A model generated the notes under the pieces. That model made no database searches, was not told the origin of the DNA, and saw only the letters and a list, made by a program, of their open reading frames with translations. Made by a program: the position numbers and the translations under genes. DNA of 27,073 bases from Nitrospinota bacterium (lineage in GTDB: Bacteria > UBA8248): NCBI GenBank assembly GCA_029937135.1, contig JAPYQX010000006.1, positions 1 through 27,073 of the forward strand, written 5' to 3'. Positions within the stretch are counted from its first letter, which is position 1, and every line of letters starts with the position of its first letter. Of the stretch, positions 16,335-24,892 are shown one piece after another.

Positions 16335-16364
16335 TTGACAGCCCGGCGGGCGCGGGCGGATCAT
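16335..16364 (+). promoter_or_regulatory. Possible promoter for the acyl-CoA dehydrogenase pair
   Basis: A perfect TTGACA (16335-16340) is followed after 18 bases by GATCAT (16359-16364, four of six consensus positions) in the 176-base divergent region. It would start transcription about 30 bases before the ATG at 16400. No clear promoter for the opposite amidohydrolase gene was seen. Confidence 0.4.
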
Positions 16365-16399
16365 GAGCCATCTACTCAAATTCACCCGTGGAGCTCGAA

Positions 16400-17572
16400 A
16401 TGAACCAGGAAACCGAAGCCCCCCTGCCCTTCGATCTCACCGAGCCGCAGCAGATGCTCCGCAAGATGGTGCGCGAGCTGACCGAGCGCCACATCGCGCC
16501 GCGCGCCGCCGAGATCGACGAGAGTGAAGAGTACCCCGAGGACATCTATCAGCTTTTGAAGGACCAGGGCCTTCTTGGCATCTTTTTTCCCGAGGAATAC
16601 GGCGGCGGAGGGATGGGATTCATGGGCGGCTGCATCGCCATCGAGGAGATCGCGCGTTTCTGCTCGAACAGCCCGATATTCATCGTCCTCAACATGCTCT
16701 CGAGCCGGGTGATCGATCTGAGCGGAACCGGGGAGCAGAAAAAACACTACATGACAGGCCTCGCCAATGGGTCATTGAGAGGCTCGTACGCACTCACCGA
16801 GCCCCACGCCGGTTCGGACGCCGGGAACATCCGCACCCGCGCCTCGCTTGAGGGCGAGGAGTGGGTCATCAACGGACAAAAATGTTTCTGTACCGGCCCG
16901 GACAAGGCCGATTTCATCACCGTGGCGGCCAAGACGGACCCCTCGGCCGGCACCCGGGGAATCACCTACTTCATCGTACCCACCGACACGCCTGGTTTCA
17001 GCGTCGGCCGCCACGAGCGGAAGATGGGCATGCGCGGGGTGTCCACCTGCGAGCTTTTTTTCGAGAACGCCGCCATCCCGAAGGAGAACCAGGTCGGCGA
17101 GCTGAACCGGGGCTTCCGGACGGCCATGATCGGCTTCAACCAGATGCGCCCGGCCATCGGAGCGCGCGCGGTGGGACTCGCCCAGGGCGTTCTCGACTAT
17201 GCCCTGGGCTATGCCAAGGAACGCGAGGCCTTCGGGGTTCCGATCGCCCAGCACCAGGCGGTCCAGTTCATGCTCGCCGATATGTTCATGGACATCGAGG
17301 CGGCGCGGCTGCTCGTCTACCGGGCGGCGGCGATGGTGGACGCCGGGAAGATCGGCAAGGAAAACGCCCGCTATTTCTCCACCGCCAAGACCTTCGCCGC
17401 CGACATGGCGATGAAGGCCGCCGTGGACGGCGTTCAGATTCTCGGCGGGGCCGGCTACATGAAAGATCACCCGATGGAGCGGTTCATGCGCGACGCCAAG
17501 CAGATTCAGATCGTCGAGGGCACCAGCCAGATACAGCGCATGATCATCGCCCGGAACCTGCTCGACCTCTAA
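16400..17572 (+). CDS. Acyl-CoA dehydrogenase (first of tandem pair)
   Basis: This FAD enzyme oxidises acyl-CoA thioesters at the alpha-beta bond and passes electrons to ETF. The 390-residue protein has the N-terminal helical domain (MVRELTERHIAPRAAEIDE), the signature YALTEPHAGSDAGNIRTRA, the middle beta domain (GITYFIVPTDTPGFSVG) and the C-terminal VQILGGAGYMKDHPMERFMRD. The catalytic base is Glu 373 in EGTSQIQR, the SCAD-type position. A GTG at 16388 is in frame, but ATG 16400 has GGAG seven bases before it and is preferred. It is followed 17 bases later by a close paralogue. The chain length of the substrate cannot be read from sequence. Confidence 0.94.
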   Translation: MNQETEAPLPFDLTEPQQMLRKMVRELTERHIAPRAAEIDESEEYPEDIYQLLKDQGLLGIFFPEEYGGGGMGFMGGCIAIEEIARFCSNSPIFIVLNMLSSRVIDLSGTGEQKKHYMTGLANGSLRGSYALTEPHAGSDAGNIRTRASLEGEEWVINGQKCFCTGPDKADFITVAAKTDPSAGTRGITYFIVPTDTPGFSVGRHERKMGMRGVSTCELFFENAAIPKENQVGELNRGFRTAMIGFNQMRPAIGARAVGLAQGVLDYALGYAKEREAFGVPIAQHQAVQFMLADMFMDIEAARLLVYRAAAMVDAGKIGKENARYFSTAKTFAADMAMKAAVDGVQILGGAGYMKDHPMERFMRDAKQIQIVEGTSQIQRMIIARNLLDL

Positions 17573-17589
17573 TCCCGGAAATTTTTGCC

Positions 17590-18762
17590 ATGACCCTCTC
17601 CGTCGATGCCGCCATGCCCTTCGTGCTCACCGGGGCGCACCACCTGCTCAGGGAGAGCGTACGCGAGCTGGCCGAGCGCCACATCGCCCCGCGCGCAGCG
17701 GATATCGACGAGAATGAAGTATATCCCGAGGATATTTTCGGGCTGATGAAAGACCAGGGCCTCCTCGGCGTCTATTTGCCCGAGGAATACGGCGGCGCGG
17801 GGATGGGGGTTCTGGGCGCCTGCATCGCCATCGAGGAGATCGCGCGGGTCTGCTCGAACAGCCCGCTGTTTCTTTCCGTCTTCCTGCTCGCCACCCGCCC
17901 GATAGAGATCGCCGGCAGTGAAGAGCAAAAGAAAAAGCTCCTCTCCGGGGTCGCCTCGGGCGAGTTGCGCGGATCGTTCTCGACCACCGAGCCCCACGCG
18001 GGCTCCGACATCGCCGCCATGCGGACGCGGGCCTCTCTCGAGGGCGGCGAGTGGGTCATCAACGGCCAGAAGAGTTTTTGCACGGGCTCGCCCCAAGCCG
18101 ATTTCATCGTCCTCGCGGCGAAAACCGACGCCGGCGCCGGCGTCCGGGGGATCAGCTTGTTCATCGTCCCGGGGGACGCGCCCGGCCTCGCCATCGGCCC
18201 GCCCGAGCGCAAGATGGGGATGCGCGGGATTCCCACCTGCGAGCTTTTTTTCGACAACTGCCGGATACCGGCCGGGAACATCATCGGCGGGGAGAACCGG
18301 GGCTTCCGGACCGCTATGCTCGGATTCAACCAGGCCCGGCCCGGAATCGGGGCGCGCGCGGTGGGCCTCGCCCAGGGCTGCCTCGACTACGCCTCGGCCT
18401 ACGCCAGGGAGCGCGAGGCCTTCGGTGTGCCCATCGCCCGGCATCAGGCGGTCCAGTTCATGATCGCCGATATGTTCATGAACACCGAGGCGGCGCGGCT
18501 ACTCGTCTACCGGGCGGCGGCGATGGTGGACGCGGGCCGCTTCGGCAAGGAGGATGTCCACTACTTCTCGGCGGCGAAGTGTTTCGCCTCGGACATCGCC
18601 ATGAAAGCCGCCGTGGACGGGGTTCAGATTCTCGGCGGGGCTGGCTACATGAAGGACCACCCGCTGGAGCGGTTCATGCGCGACGCCAAGCAACTCCAGA
18701 TCATCGAGGGAACCAACCAGATTCAGCGCTCCGTCATCGCCCGCAACCTGCTGGACTTGTGA
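17590..18762 (+). CDS. Acyl-CoA dehydrogenase (second of tandem pair)
   Basis: The protein has exactly the same length (390 residues) and layout as its neighbour: RELAERHIAPRAADIDEN, STTEPHAGSDIAAMRTRASL, GISLFIVPGDAPG and VQILGGAGYMKDHPLERF. Catalytic Glu 373 lies in EGTNQIQR. Long identical stretches at both protein and DNA level show a tandem duplication. The frame is open far upstream inside the first gene, but ATG 17590 (MTLSVDAAMPF) aligns with the start of the paralogue. A weak GGAA precedes it, so translation may be coupled. The pair could work on different acyl chains or as a heteromer; no ETF or CoA ligase gene is nearby. Confidence 0.94.
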   Translation: MTLSVDAAMPFVLTGAHHLLRESVRELAERHIAPRAADIDENEVYPEDIFGLMKDQGLLGVYLPEEYGGAGMGVLGACIAIEEIARVCSNSPLFLSVFLLATRPIEIAGSEEQKKKLLSGVASGELRGSFSTTEPHAGSDIAAMRTRASLEGGEWVINGQKSFCTGSPQADFIVLAAKTDAGAGVRGISLFIVPGDAPGLAIGPPERKMGMRGIPTCELFFDNCRIPAGNIIGGENRGFRTAMLGFNQARPGIGARAVGLAQGCLDYASAYAREREAFGVPIARHQAVQFMIADMFMNTEAARLLVYRAAAMVDAGRFGKEDVHYFSAAKCFASDIAMKAAVDGVQILGGAGYMKDHPLERFMRDAKQLQIIEGTNQIQRSVIARNLLDL

Positions 18763-18784
18763 CGGATACCGCCCCCCGCCCGCG

Positions 18785-18814
18785 TTGCCTCCCCTTTCCC
18801 CGGCGTGATAGATT
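18785..18814 (+). promoter_or_regulatory. Possible promoter of the ridA-yqeB-moxR-VWA-yqeC run
   Basis: TTGCCT (18785-18790) and TAGATT (18809-18814) lie 18 bases apart in the 113-base gap before the ridA-like gene. A start near 18821 would place the GC hairpin at 18823-18838 at the very 5' end of the message. Confidence 0.35.
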
Positions 18815-18822
18815 CACGTCCT

Positions 18823-18847
18823 GCCGCCCACCGGCGGCTTTGCTTTC
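18823..18847 (+). terminator. GC-rich hairpin after the acyl-CoA dehydrogenases
   Basis: GCCGCC and GGCGGC form a perfect six-pair stem with loop CACC, followed by TTTGCTTTC. It could be a weak intrinsic terminator ending the dehydrogenase transcript, or a stabilising 5' hairpin of the next one; the T run is imperfect. Confidence 0.4.
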
Positions 18848-18875
18848 ACAGTACCTTTAATCAGGGAGATATCCG

Positions 18876-19271
18876 ATGCCCAAGGAGCAAATCGTCCCCG
18901 AAACGGTCAAACCCGTGGCGGCCTACTCCACGGGCTTCAAGGTCTCGGGCGGGAGCCTGATCTTGCTCGCGGGCATGGTAGCGGTGGACACCGGCGGCAA
19001 CACGGTCGGCGAGGGGGACATCGGCGCACAAACCCAAAAGGTCTTCGACAATATTCGGGACACCCTCGAGGCCGCCGGCGCGGGGATGAAAGACATCATC
19101 CGCCTCACGGTCTACCTGACCGACCGGGGGGATTTTCCGGGACACATGAAAGTGCGGGGCGGCCTTTTGAGCGAGCCCTACCCCGCGAGCACGCTTTTGA
19201 TCGTCAGCGGCCTCGCCCGGCCCGAGTGGCTCGTCGAGATCGACGCCGTCGCTTTTATCGAGGGAAATTAA
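18876..19271 (+). CDS. RidA-family (YjgF/YER057c/UK114) protein
   Basis: The 131-residue protein has the chorismate-mutase-like RidA fold: GSLILLAGMVAVDTGGN, QTQKVFDNIRDTLEAAGAGM, DIIRLTVYLTD and the C-terminal WLVEIDAVAFIEG. RidA hydrolyses reactive enamine/imine intermediates. In my hand alignment the arginine that binds the carboxylate in E. coli RidA (R105) corresponds to Gly in VSGLARPEWLVEI, so it may belong to a subfamily without classic deaminase activity. AGGGAG lies seven bases before the ATG. It is six bases upstream of the yqeB-like gene and therefore part of the molybdenum-hydroxylase maturation run. Confidence 0.87.
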   Translation: MPKEQIVPETVKPVAAYSTGFKVSGGSLILLAGMVAVDTGGNTVGEGDIGAQTQKVFDNIRDTLEAAGAGMKDIIRLTVYLTDRGDFPGHMKVRGGLLSEPYPASTLLIVSGLARPEWLVEIDAVAFIEGN

Positions 19272-19277
19272 AAACCC

Positions 19278-20138
19278 ATGAGCGCCCTTGTCAGAAACCC
19301 CGGCGGCGCCCTCGTCATCGTCAAGGGCGGCGGCGACCTCGCGACGGGGATCATCCACCGCCTCTGGCGAAGCGGGTTTCCCGTGATCGCCACCGAGGCG
19401 GAAAACCCCACAATGGTCCGGCGGACGGTTTCCTTCGCCGAATGCCTCTACACCGGCCGCCACGAGGTCGAAGGGGTGGCGGCGGAGCGGGCCAAGGGAA
19501 ATTCGCCCGAAGAAATGCTCGCCTCGGCGAAAGCGTTGCTGGGTGAGGGGGTTCTTCCGGTCGCCATCGATCCGGGGGCGGAGATCGTACCGCTCGCCGG
19601 GCCGGCCGCGCTGGTGGACGCCATCATGGCCAAGCGCAACCTCGGCACCCGGATCGATCAGGCCGAGGTCGTCGTCGGGATCGGACCCGGCTTCACCGCC
19701 GGGGTGGACACCCACGCCGTCATCGAAACCGCCCGGGGCCATGACATCGGCCGGGTCATCATCGAGGGCGGGGCCGAGCCGAATACCGGAATCCCAGGAC
19801 CTATCGGGGGATATACGACCGAACGGCTCCTGCGGTCTCCCGCGGCCGGGGCCTTCGAGCCGTGCGCGGCGATCGGCGACCTGGTCGAGGCGAGCGACAT
19901 CGTGGCCACGGTTGGCGGCGTCGAGCTCCGGGCCCAGATCAGGGGTGTGCTCAGGGGGCTCCTCCGGGAGGGAATCGAGATCACCGAGGGCTTCAAGGTG
20001 GGCGATGTGGACCCGCGCGCCGAGCCCTCGCACTGCCACACGATTTCCGATAAATCGCGCGCCATCGGGGGCGGCGTCCTCGAGGCCGTCATGATGTTTC
20101 TTTTTGGAGTGAAATCCACCGTGGAGCAAACGCATTGA
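19278..20138 (+). CDS. yqeB: YqeB / EF2563-family selenium-dependent molybdenum hydroxylase system protein
   Basis: The 286-residue protein matches the EF2563/YqeB family: an N-terminal KGGGDLATGIIHRLWRSGFP nucleotide-binding-like motif, EAENPTMVRRTVSFAECLY, VAIDPGAEI, VVVGIGPGFTAGVDTHAVIE and the C-terminal KVGDVDPRAEPSHCHTISDK with a late RAIGGGVLEAV. Members co-occur with xdh-type molybdoenzymes that carry a labile selenium ligand, and are thought to act in maturation; the biochemical step is not settled. The stop overlaps the TTG start of the MoxR gene, so translation is probably coupled. Confidence 0.88.
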   Translation: MSALVRNPGGALVIVKGGGDLATGIIHRLWRSGFPVIATEAENPTMVRRTVSFAECLYTGRHEVEGVAAERAKGNSPEEMLASAKALLGEGVLPVAIDPGAEIVPLAGPAALVDAIMAKRNLGTRIDQAEVVVGIGPGFTAGVDTHAVIETARGHDIGRVIIEGGAEPNTGIPGPIGGYTTERLLRSPAAGAFEPCAAIGDLVEASDIVATVGGVELRAQIRGVLRGLLREGIEITEGFKVGDVDPRAEPSHCHTISDKSRAIGGGVLEAVMMFLFGVKSTVEQTH

Positions 20139-21022
20139 GCACCCAGACCGTCAGCGAGTCCGTCGAAAACGGCGCCTACCGGATCGGGCGGAGTGCCATC
20201 CCCCTCAACCGGGAGAACGATGACAATCTCTTCGTTCCCGGACCCCAGTTCTATCTTCCGGCAGGAAACACGCTGGAGCGGATCTCCTGGGCGGTCAGTG
20301 AAAATCTCCCCGTCCTCCTAATAGGCGAGACCGGGGTGGGTAAGACGCTCTCGGTGCGCCATTTGGCGCACATGACGAACAACGGGTTCCGCCGGGTCAA
20401 CCTCAACGGCATGACAACGGTGGACGAGTTCGTCGGCAAGCTCATGATCAACGAGAAGGGAACCTACTGGGTCAACGGGATCCTCATCGAGGCGATGGAG
20501 GCGGGCGACTGGCTCCTCATCGACGAGATCAACGCCTGTCTCCCCGAGATCGCTTTTTGCCTCCACAGCCTGCTCGACGACGACCGAATGATCGTCCTCT
20601 CGGAGTATGACGGCAGAATCGTCCGGCCTCACCCGAATTTCCGCCTCTTCGCCAGCATGAACCCGCACGAGAACCAGCGCTACGGCGGGACAAAACCACT
20701 CAACGAGGCTCTCCTCGACCGCTTCCCGGTCACCATGCAGATGGACTACCTCCCCTTCGATGTCGAGGTCGAGGTGACCATGCACCGGAGCGGAAACACC
20801 GACCAGGCGCTTATCGAGCGGATGGTCCGCGTGGCGAACGACGTGCGCGAGGCGATGAAAAACGAAAAAATCCATTCCACGTTCAGCACCCGGCGGCTTA
20901 TCGACTGGGCGCGCATGGCGGCTCAGTTCGACCCGATGGAAGCCGCCGCCTCGACCATCTTCAGCAAAGTGAACTCGTTCGACGCGAAGGTGATCGAGGA
21001 CATTTTCGACAACCACTTCTAG
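20135..21022 (+). CDS. MoxR/CobS-type AAA+ ATPase
   Basis: The 295-residue ATPase has Walker A GETGVGKT (residues 64-71), Walker B WLLIDEIN (Asp130-Glu131), a sensor strand LFASMNP and an LLDRFPV arginine-finger segment. This is the MoxR/AAA_5 layout shared with CobS, NorQ and CoxD. Such ATPases work with VWA proteins to insert metals or remodel cofactor sites, and the next gene is a VWA protein. The start is TTG at 20135, inside the yqeB stop (TTGA), with GGAG eight bases upstream; no better in-frame start is seen. Its position between yqeB and yqeC suggests action on a molybdenum enzyme. Confidence 0.9.
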   Translation: MSTQTVSESVENGAYRIGRSAIPLNRENDDNLFVPGPQFYLPAGNTLERISWAVSENLPVLLIGETGVGKTLSVRHLAHMTNNGFRRVNLNGMTTVDEFVGKLMINEKGTYWVNGILIEAMEAGDWLLIDEINACLPEIAFCLHSLLDDDRMIVLSEYDGRIVRPHPNFRLFASMNPHENQRYGGTKPLNEALLDRFPVTMQMDYLPFDVEVEVTMHRSGNTDQALIERMVRVANDVREAMKNEKIHSTFSTRRLIDWARMAAQFDPMEAAASTIFSKVNSFDAKVIEDIFDNHF

Positions 21023-21035
21023 GGCGGCCCCCCAG

Positions 21036-22808
21036 ATGGAGCGCCGCCGCAACCGGCTCGAGGTCCTGGCCCAGGTCACCTCGCACGACTACAGCCTCGC
21101 CCTTCGCTACGGCGACATCGCGCACCAGGAAAAGTCCACCATCCTCATCGAGGACCCCGAGCGCACCCTCGAGCGGCTCGGCGGAGATCTCGACGACGAG
21201 CATGTCATCCGCTACCAGAAGGGAATGACGCTCATCGAGGTCGCCCACCGGATCGAGGGCTCCCTTCGCTGGTTGGCGCGGGCCGCCCGCGCCAACCGGG
21301 AGCGTCCCGGCCTCTTTCAGATATGGCACGCCCTCGAGGACGCCCGGTGCGAGAATCGCCTCGCCGCCGATCTGCCCGGAACCCGGAAAAATTTCATCGA
21401 GTTCATCCGCCCCGCGCTGGGCGAGGCAGAGCGCCTCAACGCCCGGGGCGAGCTCTCTGTTTTCTTCCAGATTCAATGGGGGCTCTACCTGATCGGACAG
21501 GGAGTCGAGCCGGGAACGCGCTCGCCGGCGCCCACGAAATTCGACACCACGTGGATGGAGCCCGAGGTCCTCGATTTTCTCGATGATTTAAGACAGCTCG
21601 CCCTCCGCGCCAGCCGGGCCGAGAGTCCGGCCGAGGCCTTTGAGTGCGCCGAGGAACTCTACGCCACTATCCGCGAGCGGCTGCCCGAGGAGATGCTCGA
21701 CCAGGCCCTCCAGGATGCGCCCATCCCCGACATTCCCGAGGAGGCGCCCCAAAAATCCGAAAACCGAGAGAACGACGGCGCGGACTCGGAGGTGGACGAA
21801 TTATTCTCCACCGACCCGGTCGAGGAGGAAGGCGGATTCGACGAGGAGGAACTTGAACTCAGCGAAGAGGAACTCGCCTCCCTCGGCCACTGGGCGAGTC
21901 CCTGGTTCGAGCTGAAGGGAAATAAAAAGGACGTTCATCCCACCGCGAGCCGCGCGGACGAGGCGACGATATTCATTCCGCCCGAAGGAAAGGCCGAGGA
22001 GTATCAGGCGATCGTTGACGGCGCGAGCAGCCAGATCAAGGTCCTCGCCTGGAAACTGATGCAAATCATCCAGGAACGGCAGTATACCCGATTCAGCGGC
22101 TCTTTCCGCTCCGGGAAACTCAACACCCCGAAGCTCTGGAAGCAGCGCCTCGGAAAATATCATCTCTTTCAGAGGAAAGAGGAGCCCAAGCGGCTCGACA
22201 TCTGCTTCACCCTTCTCGTGGACGAGAGCGGCAGTATGAACCGCGAGTCGAAGTACCTGGCCGCGCGGGAGGCGACCGTATTCTTCGCCGAAGTTCTCGA
22301 CCGGGTGGATGTTCCCTTCGAGGTCATCGGCTACTCGACGGAGAGCTCCGAGGCGGCGATGGCCGCCTCGCTGGGCCATGTGCCGGCGTTCAAATTCCGC
22401 CATATCCGCCACTCGCCCCTCCAGCACAGAATCTACAAGGCTTTCGACGAGCCGTTTCAACGCTCGAAGAACCGCCTCGTGAACATCTACCCCCGCTTCA
22501 ACAACTGGGACGAGGAGCACCTTCAGTTCGCCTACCGCCGGCTCATCGTCCGCGACGAGACCGAAAAGGTCATCATCATCACCTCGGACGGCCAACCCAA
22601 CGGCGACGCCTCTCATCTGGTCGAGACGGTCCACCGCCTCGAGAAACTCGGCGTCCGCATTGTCGGGGTCGGCGTGGTCGATCCTTTTGTCGAGCAAATC
22701 TATCCCAACTACATCGTCGTCAAGCATCTCGATCAACTGGCCGAGGAACTTGTGCAAATTCTCCGGCGCGAGCTGCTCGGGATTGGCGAGGAAGCCCGGG
22801 CCCGATGA
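21036..22808 (+). CDS. VWA-domain protein, CobT/NorD-like partner of the MoxR ATPase
   Basis: The 590-residue protein has an N-terminal helical region containing IWHALEDARCENRL, typical of CobT/NorD-type proteins. A strongly acidic linker spans about residues 240-285 (SEVDELFSTDPVEEEGGFDE). A C-terminal von Willebrand A domain carries a complete MIDAS: LLVDESGSMN near residue 396 and TSDGQPNGD further on. Together with the upstream AAA+ ATPase it resembles the CobS-CobT, NorQ-NorD and CoxD-CoxE pairs. The third chelatase subunit (CobN type) is not in the window, so cobalt chelation is less likely than maturation of a metalloenzyme. The stop overlaps the yqeC start in ATGA. Confidence 0.87.
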   Translation: MERRRNRLEVLAQVTSHDYSLALRYGDIAHQEKSTILIEDPERTLERLGGDLDDEHVIRYQKGMTLIEVAHRIEGSLRWLARAARANRERPGLFQIWHALEDARCENRLAADLPGTRKNFIEFIRPALGEAERLNARGELSVFFQIQWGLYLIGQGVEPGTRSPAPTKFDTTWMEPEVLDFLDDLRQLALRASRAESPAEAFECAEELYATIRERLPEEMLDQALQDAPIPDIPEEAPQKSENRENDGADSEVDELFSTDPVEEEGGFDEEELELSEEELASLGHWASPWFELKGNKKDVHPTASRADEATIFIPPEGKAEEYQAIVDGASSQIKVLAWKLMQIIQERQYTRFSGSFRSGKLNTPKLWKQRLGKYHLFQRKEEPKRLDICFTLLVDESGSMNRESKYLAAREATVFFAEVLDRVDVPFEVIGYSTESSEAAMAASLGHVPAFKFRHIRHSPLQHRIYKAFDEPFQRSKNRLVNIYPRFNNWDEEHLQFAYRRLIVRDETEKVIIITSDGQPNGDASHLVETVHRLEKLGVRIVGVGVVDPFVEQIYPNYIVVKHLDQLAEELVQILRRELLGIGEEARAR

Positions 22809-23638
22809 GCGGGGAAACGCTGTCCGGAGCGATTGGCCTGGCGCCCGGCCTGCTGGTCGCGGCCGTAGGGGGAGGGGGGAAGACCAGCCTTCTCCGCGCC
22901 CTCGGGGTGGAATGCTTCGCCGCCGGCGCGCGGCCGGTCATCCTCACGACGACGACCCATATTTTCGCGCCCGTCCCGTCCGGGGAAACCCATCTTTTCC
23001 TCGGCGAGGCCGGCCGGCTTGCCGCTCAAATATCTAGCCACGGACCCTGGACGGCGCCAATCACCCTGGCCCGCCGCCGGGTGGGCGAGGCCGACGCCCC
23101 GGACGCTCCCCACGAGCGAAAAATGAAGCGACATCAAAGAATGAAGCTCAAGGGTTTCGGCTCAGAGGAGATCGAAGCGTTGCGCCGAAGCGAAGGCGTC
23201 CTCCTCGTCGAGGCGGATGGCTCGCGCGGCCTCCCGATCAAGGCCCCGGGTCCCGAGGAGCCGGTAATCCCGTCCGGCACGGACATCGTCCTCGGGGTCG
23301 TTGGCCTTGACGCCCTGGGCTCGCCCGTCGATGAGGACCACGTTTTCCGTCCCGGACGCTTCGCGGAGCTGACCGGGCTTGCCACGGGCGCGCCCATTGA
23401 CGCCGCGGCGGTCGCCCGGCTCGCCGCGCACCCCGAGGGGCTCTTCCGGGGGGTTTCCGACTGCGCCCGGCGGTACATCGTCTTGAACAAATGCGACAAA
23501 ATCGGCTCGATGGAAAAACTGGAGCGAATCGGTTATGTTATTGCAGAAGCCGCGCGAAGCCCGGCAGGTCCGGCGGACGGAATCCTTTTCACGGAATGCC
23601 TTCCCACCGGCCTCAGGGTGGTGAGCCGGGCCCCTTGA
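22805..23638 (+). CDS. yqeC: YqeC-family selenium cofactor / molybdenum hydroxylase maturation protein
   Basis: The 277-residue protein has an N-terminal P-loop AAVGGGGKTSLL (Lys 26) and the family motifs ILTTTTHIFAP, LLVEADGSRGLPIKAPGPEE, EPVIPSGTDIVLGVVGLDALG and VLNKCDKI. This is the YqeC family linked to selenium-dependent molybdenum hydroxylases; the exact reaction is unknown. The C-terminal part is compact and ends soon after the NKCDK motif, with no fused MobA-type domain. It is translationally coupled to the VWA gene by a four-base overlap. Confidence 0.88.
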   Translation: MSGETLSGAIGLAPGLLVAAVGGGGKTSLLRALGVECFAAGARPVILTTTTHIFAPVPSGETHLFLGEAGRLAAQISSHGPWTAPITLARRRVGEADAPDAPHERKMKRHQRMKLKGFGSEEIEALRRSEGVLLVEADGSRGLPIKAPGPEEPVIPSGTDIVLGVVGLDALGSPVDEDHVFRPGRFAELTGLATGAPIDAAAVARLAAHPEGLFRGVSDCARRYIVLNKCDKIGSMEKLERIGYVIAEAARSPAGPADGILFTECLPTGLRVVSRAP

Positions 23639-23656
23639 TGAATAAAATCATTGCTT

Positions 23657-23684
23657 GAGAATCCGCCTCCGGGGCGGCCTTCTC
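23657..23684 (+). other. Intercistronic RNA hairpin between yqeC and xdhC
   Basis: GAGAA/TTCTC outer and CCGCC/GGCGG inner pairs form a two-part stem-loop in the 74-base gap. No T run follows, so it is not an intrinsic terminator; it could separate or stabilise transcript segments. Confidence 0.35.
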
Positions 23685-23712
23685 GGCGGGAATCAAAGGC
23701 GAGAAAAAAGAT

Positions 23713-24855
23713 ATGAGCAAGGACGTTTTTAAGGAAATGGCCGAGAGAATCGAAAAGGGAGAGCGGGGCGCCATCGCCACCGTCGTCTCCAGGAAGGGCT
23801 CCGCCCCCATGAGCGGGGACGCGAAGATGCTCATCCGCGAGGACGGAAGCACCATGGGGACCGTCGGCGGCGGATGCCTCGAGGCCGAAGTCTGGGAAAC
23901 GGCCATGAACGTCATGACCGGCGTCTCGGGGGAGAAAGTTTCCTTCGATCTGACCGCCGACGAGGCGGGTGACAGCGGCCACATCTGCGGCGGAACGGTT
24001 GAAATCTTCATCGAGCCCTTCGAAGCCTACGATCCGGACCTCCTCGCCGAAATTATCGGCACCCGGAACCGGGGACAGAGCGCGGTCTTGGCCACCATGA
24101 TTCAGGACGGAAGCGGGAAATACGCCCCCGACGCCAAAAAGAAATTGATGATGAACCGGGACGGGGATACGTTCGGTGAAATCCCCGCATTTTCGGCCGA
24201 AATCTGGCGCGAGAGCGGGCAAATTATGCGCCAGGGCCAGCCGCAGCTCATGCAGTTCTGGGGAGAGGAATCCGGCAAAGGACGCCGGAACGCCGGAGAG
24301 GCGACCGAGATTTTCGTCGAGCCGATCACAGCGCAGCCACTGGTCTACATCTTCGGCGGCGGCCATGTCTCCTTTTGCGTTGCCCAGGCCGCCCAAATGG
24401 CCGGCTTCAGGACCTCCGTCGTGGAGGACAGACCCAGCTTCGCGAACAAAGAGCGCTTCCCGATGGCCGAGTCGTTTTTTGTCGGCGAGCATCCGGCAAT
24501 TTTCGACGATATTCCCGTCGATGAATCCAACTACATCACCATCATCACCCGCGGCCACGCCAACGACGAGGTCGTCCTGGAATGGGCCCTCAATACCCCT
24601 GCCCGCTACATCGGGATGATTGGCTCGAAGAGCAAGGTCCTGCTCACCTACCGCCACCTTCGCGACAAGGGCTTCGATATGGACGAGACCATCAGCCGCG
24701 TCCACTCACCGATTGGTCTCGACATCGGCGCCGATTCACCCGGCGAAATTGGAATTGCAATCGTTGCCGAATTCATTCAGTTCAGGCGGCGGGGAGAGGA
24801 ATCCGCGAAGGAAGGGCTCGCGAACAAGCGGATTAACCTCCGGAGAAAATCCTAA
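23713..24855 (+). CDS. XdhC/CoxI-family molybdenum hydroxylase maturation protein
   Basis: XdhC-type proteins bind sulfurated molybdenum cofactor and deliver it to xanthine-dehydrogenase-family enzymes. The 380-residue protein has the XdhC/CoxI domain (GAIATVVSRKGSAPMSGD, GTVGGGCLEAEV at about 50-60, GHICGGTVEIFIEPF). A C-terminal Rossmann domain follows (VYIFGGGHVSFCVAQAA at about 213, YIGMIGSKSK, HSPIGLDIGADSPGEIGIAI). The segment between the domains (about residues 110-205) is longer than in the shortest relatives. It lies 74 bases after yqeC in the same direction and supports assignment of the whole run to molybdoenzyme maturation, though the enzyme itself is not in the window. Confidence 0.93.
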   Translation: MSKDVFKEMAERIEKGERGAIATVVSRKGSAPMSGDAKMLIREDGSTMGTVGGGCLEAEVWETAMNVMTGVSGEKVSFDLTADEAGDSGHICGGTVEIFIEPFEAYDPDLLAEIIGTRNRGQSAVLATMIQDGSGKYAPDAKKKLMMNRDGDTFGEIPAFSAEIWRESGQIMRQGQPQLMQFWGEESGKGRRNAGEATEIFVEPITAQPLVYIFGGGHVSFCVAQAAQMAGFRTSVVEDRPSFANKERFPMAESFFVGEHPAIFDDIPVDESNYITIITRGHANDEVVLEWALNTPARYIGMIGSKSKVLLTYRHLRDKGFDMDETISRVHSPIGLDIGADSPGEIGIAIVAEFIQFRRRGEESAKEGLANKRINLRRKS

Positions 24856-24892
24856 GCCTACGCCGGCTTTTCTTTCTCCATCGGGACCCACG

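Noticed and set aside
18861..20135. A 424-residue minus-strand frame opposite ridA and yqeB
   Set aside because: It mirrors two conserved genes and has an Asp/Gly/Arg/His-rich composition without domains.
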